Source: Channa striata (taxonomy: Eukaryota > Chordata > Actinopteri > Anabantiformes > Channidae). Taken from it: a stretch of DNA of 64,000 nucleotides. The stretch covers positions 17,854,215 to 17,918,214 of the forward strand of contig CM065182.1 of the NCBI GenBank assembly GCA_033026295.1, given 5' to 3'. The position numbers and the translations under genes were made by a program. The notes below the pieces were generated by a model. The model did not search any database, was not told the DNA's origin, and was given only the letters and a program-made list of their open reading frames with translations. Below, piece by piece: positions 59,198 to 64,000 of this stretch; the stretch's first letter is position 1; each line of letters opens with the position of its first letter.

Positions 59198-61856
59198 GGT
59201 GCTTTATTGGTCACTGGCTAATGTGATACATATGTGTCAGCCACAACAGTAATAGCACATTGTGGTTAAAATATAAAAATATTATAAAAATAATTAAATA
59301 TTATAATTAAAAAAATTGAATAAATGCTGATGTGCCCTTGTTTAACCACCATAAACTGTGATCTCTGACCCTTTTTTACTGTACATATTTTGCCATAATT
59401 ACCACAGTCACTATTGTTTAAAACACATTGTTTTTATTGGAGTAAAATGTCCGACTTTGCAGTACATGTGGTAGTGTTAAGAATTTTCTTTAAGTCAATA
59501 TTTTAAGTCACTTTTTCTTGATTTTTGTGTTTGTGTGAGCTTCTACCACCTCTCCATCACAGTTTGCTGCTTATAGGCCTGTGTGGCTACAGATGGCTCA
59601 GAGAGGCCATGCTGAACATTATTTAGACCACCTGAGTGCATATTGTCTCTGATTAATGTATGTTTGGAACAACACAGTGGTGGATACCTGAAAGTACTTT
59701 GCAAATGAAATGTAACTGCTTGAGCATTTATGTGATTGAACATCTGCCAGCACACTGTGTTTAGCCTGTGCACCATTTTCCCAGTCATATCATTATCTCT
59801 GGAGTGAACACAACACTGCTGTCACGTTGCTGTCAGTAAAGTATGACAATGGTGGTCTCAGTAACCTTTCGGCGTACCACAAACTGACTAGTATTGAACA
59901 ACAGCAGATTAACCACAAAAGTACACATATTTCTTTGTTTCTGTGTCAATTTAGGTTTGTGATTAGTAATTTATCTTTATGACTACCGGCTGGGCATAGC
60001 CTTTTTCATCTATTTATTACAGTAACCCAATCAGGGCTCTCTGGCCTGCAACTGATCAATGATTTCTCGAGGCCACTTAAGAGCTTTCAGGAGAATGATC
60101 TTTCATTTCTGGGCAGGGATCCAAATGAGCTCTCAAAAATACAGAGCGTCCCTCCCTGTCTTCCTATCCTCCCCTATCACAGTGATAACGCTGTCCTCTG
60201 TTGTATAGCATTACAACTATCTTTTACTGGAAGTGCACTGCTTGGCTGATTACCAGGTTTTCTATGGAGAGAGGCTACATGGATCCCACTGAGATTAAGG
60301 TGATCAGATTTTAGGCTTACTCTTGTATGTTATCAGTAATCATGGAAATGACCAGAACGTTTTCATGATAACATGTAAGTACCATTCATTTACTGCTAAA
60401 TACAATGTTTCACAAATCATGTTTGTGGGAGCAAAAGAGACATCTGTCACCAAATTTAGTTCTGCTGTGATGAAAAAAATCCTAAAAAATGGCACATTTT
60501 TTTAAAATGCTGTGTCAGCAAAGTGTTTTTTTTTCCAAGTCTAGCTGCACAACGCCCTATAAGCAAGAACACACCAAGAACTTCCTTAATGTCACACCAC
60601 CAAAACCACCAGCTAGAGGGAAGGAGACTAGTTTGTCTTCTCCTTTTGCTGTCCAGTTTTTTTGAGAAATTCGATTGCCCATAACTAAAAAAATTATTAG
60701 TTACAAGAGTCACAAATTGAACTGTATAAAATAAGTGCAGGAGACTCCCAAAGCCAACAGTTCTTATTGTTACACAAAGTCTGTGTGACACCTTCTCCTC
60801 TTCGTTATATAATAATTTTCATAGGAGATCAAAAATGGTTCTTGTAGGTCACATTTCTTTGAATTCAGGCCTAATCAAGCAAAACCAACTGAGCACTAAG
60901 TTTTGACCTTTGAATAAACAGTTCACCTTAAAACTAGAAAGTCTGCACATGCTATCAGGACAGTTTGGAAATAGTTAATACTGAATATCTGAATTAACAA
61001 ATGATGAAAACATTTGTCTTGTGTGACGTGAATAAAAATGCCCAATTCCATCAGTAATTTACATTAAATTGGTATTATTTAACAACAATATTTATAAAAG
61101 CGAATGTAAACCATCTGAGGTAAAGGGGAAGCCTGAAAGGTGTTTGATGGCACAGGAGGGAAAAGTAATGCAATACTTTATGTGCTTGTTGCGTTCAAAT
61201 GCTATCGGATTTTATTACATTTAAAGTGGCAAACGTTCCACATGACATGTATGACATTTTATATGGGAATAGGCATGTAAAAAACTTGATGATAAATGGC
61301 ATTTATATGCTATTACTACTATTCATTGTTATTGATTTCAATTTCAGATTTTGAGATAATGTTTTGTGTTTCTTTAATAACTTGTTACTTATTTTTAGCA
61401 AGGTGGCTTGGTAGTTCTGTTTTTTGTGTTGTATTTTTCAGCTTTTATCCAAAATGTTTAGATAACTGAACGTACTCCCTAGCTGTCCTTGTTTCCACTT
61501 TTTAATCTACCGCAGAATTCCCATGCTTTCGCATCTGGCAGCGTGGTGTCCTGCACATACGACGGAAATATCCGAGCATCACATTAAGGCAGCACGTCTC
61601 GATACAGGAAGTCCTGAAACTTTCACGCGTAGCGACAAACTTGTTATCGGCATCAGCCGCACGCTCGCGGTGCGCGCGGACACTTGGTGTTAGCATATGT
61701 AGGAGGCTGGAGATGAGCAGAAAGTGGTCGGTTTAAGAGGGACACGCCGGTTTTTCAGGAAATAGGAGGAGTGTGGAAGGTGGATATATGCGACGGACAC
61801 ACACGGTTAGCCTCAATCTTTCTATTTCATAAACGTTCGGCGGCGTGAACATCGAT

Positions 61857-62628
61857 ATGTGGGAACAGGAGGAATTTGAAAAACACTGGAGGAATGAATT
61901 TCCCGACGGAGAAGTCCCGCAAATGGACCTGAAATCTGTGGAGGACATGGAGTCGGAGCTGGAGGTGTGTAAGTCCAAGCTGAAGAGGCTCCAGAAGGCT
62001 CTGGCCCAGGAGAAATTCAAGGTGATCTACCTGCAGACCACAATGGCTCGACAGAAGAGAGCCGAGCCGGAGAGGAGCGACAAAAACGATGAGAACTTCA
62101 ACCCGGACACACTGACCGTTTCCAAGACGGAGAATGTTCGGAAACCGCTGCGGCGGGACGGAGGGGGCGACGGGGAGAGCGCCAAGGTGCCCGACTCTGG
62201 AGGCGCGAAGCTCCACATGGCAGGTAACGCACCGGGCTTGACCAGCTCCTTCGGACGGGAACGGAGCAGGTTTACCGGCAGGACAGGTAAGCCCGTCCCC
62301 ATCCCTGTCCCGCCACGAAAACCCATCATCGTCCCCGTCACCGTCTCTCAGCCCAATGACAACGAGGAGAGCAGCGACAGAGAGTACGAGGACGCGGAGC
62401 TGAATGAGAATTTTGTCAGGAATAACTTGTTGACGCCAAAGGCCATCATCGGGGACAACCGGCGGCCTTTCCGCCACAGCAGGGACTTTGACTCCAGCGA
62501 CGACGGCAGGCTGTCCCCGTCCTTCCCGCAGATTCACCGCACAGCCTCCCGCGGCTCCGGGTGCAGCACCCCGGACCGGAGGAGTGATGGCTACCTGAGC
62601 TCCGACCATGAAGACTCGTCGTCAGTAG
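61857..62628 (+). CDS. abr: BCR/ABR-family RhoGEF/RhoGAP, first coding exon (probably abr; continues beyond window)
   Basis: One long first exon: ATG at 61857, 257 codons plus one base, ending GTAG|GTAATA. The N-terminus, EEFEKHWRNEFPDGEVPQMD..SVEDME-ELEVCK..F-VIYLQT, aligns with the BCR oligomerisation coiled coil (AWKAQFPDSEPPRMEL..RMIYLQT). A later REYEDAELNENFVRNNL matches BCR DYEDAELNPRFLKDNL. Full-length relatives carry DH-PH, C2 and Rho-GAP domains that control Rac/Cdc42/Rho. The exon ends in phase 1, like BCR exon 1 as I recall it. BCR hallmarks are absent: the SYDRQRWGF block after the coiled coil and the Grb2-binding YVNV. The exon is also much shorter than BCR exon 1 (about 257 against 426 residues). 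I therefore favour abr, but bcr cannot be excluded without the 3' exons. A GTG four codons upstream is not the start. Confidence 0.75.
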
Positions 62629-64000
62629 GTAATAGCCAGTGTTAGCGATGTTAGTGGCTGCAGGAGAAAAATACACAGATCAAGTAAATACTTACTCAAA
62701 TAAATAATGCACAAGTATTTATTTATTTATAAATACTTACTTACTTACTTACTTACTTAAATAAATGACAAGAAATGATGTGAGGTGGCAATGCACATTG
62801 GTGACACTGACCAGCTGGTCAATATTTGTTCACAACCTCATTTACTGTTCTGCAATACACAATCGCTTCCATCTCAATAACAATAAGCAATGTTCTGTGG
62901 TTTAGTTGGTTCAAGCTCTTGTTTCCTGCTGTTGTGACAAAATAGTTCATCCTCTCATATGAACTGGACGCAAGCTTGGCTCATTAGACCTACAGTAAAC
63001 TGGATGGTGGTGCTGCACAGTAAATGGCACAGCTGTAATGGGATAACACTCATAACCTCAAAGGATGATGCAGCATAACATTTTTTCAGGTTCGTGGTCA
63101 AATAGCACTAAGCAGCTGAACTACTAGTTCCTCTGTTAAAACCAACTGAAATATCACTTTGAGTTTTTTCTTTTCACATAGATTAGTGGTTCAACTCTGA
63201 CATTTCAGACATCATAGGTGCAAAAAAACAAAGAAGTCTGCAGTGGAGTTGAACTGGACTCAAACAAAGTTCAGTGTTGTTAAGGGTCAGGGCTAAGGGA
63301 ACTGAAAGACTGTTTGCATGGAAAAAGAAATCCAATGGGTTTTTTTCAAGTTTGTTACTAAAAAAAAAGCAATCCAGTCTTGTTAACACAGTTAGTGTTA
63401 ACAGATTAGTTATGTTTATATGTTTTGAAATTTGGTTAAGATTGCACATGTTTTCATTGTGCGTCAGTAAAAAAAATCTGTCCAGAAGTCTCAGTATCTC
63501 CTGCTTTCCCTCCTGAAATGGCATAAAGCAGGTGTTGTTTGATGTTATTCCCTTTGAGTTCAGCAGTAGGTTGAGCACTACTATGTAATGCGCAGTCGCT
63601 TGGTTTAGTACATAGACTGGAAGCAACGGGACACAACTATCCTGGCATTAGTGTGTACTGTTTGACAACTGACCTATTTGACAAAATCTTTCCACCAACA
63701 ACACAAACTGTCCCTATTAGTTTGTGCAAAGAATAATCTCTTGTGGTTTTTGGAGGGTCATGTGTGCACGTGCCATGGGGTAACTTCCTGAAGTCTCCAG
63801 GAAGTTACAACACCTGTCCAAAATACCCCCGCACACGACCACCTATGCATAATTTTTATACTTTTGTACAGAAAAAGCAAGCAACGTATAACATGTTAAG
63901 GAGTGCACTTGCTGATAATCACATTTTATTATGGCCAGATGTTTTCCCACTGTTGTCAGGTTTTCTGTCAGATTTGCCGTACAGATAAAAGAAGGGTATC
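62629..64000 (+). other. Intron 1 of the BCR/ABR-family gene (start)
   Basis: No second exon was recognised. Holds an (ACTT)n microsatellite at 62735-62759 and an ETS-type inverted repeat at 63780-63808. Open frames here are short and unsupported. Confidence 0.6.
62735..62759. repeat. (ACTT)n microsatellite
   Basis: Six tandem ACTT units, preceded by an ATTT-rich stretch from 62716. Confidence 0.9.

Larger units (their letters stand above)
57435..61856. other. aspa 3' UTR and intergenic DNA up to the BCR/ABR-family gene
   Basis: Contains two candidate aspa polyadenylation signals (57988-57993 and 58347-58352), a SINE-like fragment at 58660-58760 and a compound CA/TA microsatellite at 59125-59197. 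The interval 60.0-60.3 kb is less AT-rich and could hold a conserved regulatory element, but this cannot be shown here. No gene was recognised. The last 350 bp are the probable 5' UTR and promoter of the next gene. Confidence 0.5.

Noticed and set aside
61827..62609. 260-codon antisense frame opposite the BCR/ABR-family exon
   Set aside because: Shadow of a GC-rich coding exon; the sense strand has clear family homology.
61857..62628. Calling the gene bcr
   Set aside because: The exon lacks SYDRQRWGF and YVNV and is far shorter than BCR exon 1; nearby ASPA and AKAP10 are human 17p genes as is ABR. Not fully excluded.

Overview
This window is nuclear DNA from a ray-finned (teleost) fish. Evidence: vertebrate genes split into many short GT-AG exons, fish-type Tc1/mariner and SINE-like repeats, abundant CA/GT microsatellites, compact intergenic spacing, and proteins close to, but clearly diverged from, their human counterparts. 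All gene models below were assembled by eye from splice sites, reading-frame phase and remembered family sequences. No alignment or database search was run.

Layout. 1-24.3 kb: the 5' half of an LHFPL-family four-pass membrane protein gene on the minus strand (best match LHFPL7/TMEM211). Exon 1 is at 24.0-24.3 kb and exon 2 at 2.7-2.8 kb, separated by a 21-kb intron; the last exons lie outside the window. 27.0-37.9 kb: a complete 15-exon AKAP10 (D-AKAP2) gene, minus strand, 615 codons. 38.1-44.5 kb: a tandem duplication carrying two intact C11orf54-type ester-hydrolase genes, both minus strand. The right copy has lost the ancestral ATG and is open upstream to a basic N-terminal extension that resembles a mitochondrial presequence. 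44.7-49.8 kb: TAF1D (RNA polymerase I SL1 subunit), plus strand, head-to-head with the right C11orf54 copy, with a very large lysine-rich C-terminal exon. 51.5-57.4 kb: complete six-exon aspartoacylase (aspa), plus strand. 61.9-62.6 kb: first coding exon of a BCR/ABR-family gene (probably abr), which continues beyond the window.

The C11orf54-TAF1D head-to-head pair matches the arrangement I know from human chromosome 11. AKAP10, ASPA and ABR are on human 17p. The genes do not form one pathway: they cover PKA anchoring, rRNA transcription, N-acetylaspartate hydrolysis, Rho-GTPase control and a tetraspan membrane protein.

The most informative structure is the duplication. Its left end matches the AKAP10 5' flank, and its right end matches TAF1D intron 3. 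The duplicated unit was therefore [AKAP10 promoter flank - C11orf54 - shared promoter - TAF1D 5' part]. The TAF1D half of one copy has decayed to a relic, and a spare copy of the AKAP10 promoter flank sits between the two C11orf54 genes. A 342-bp stretch that includes an intron differs at only one base between the copies, which suggests gene conversion.
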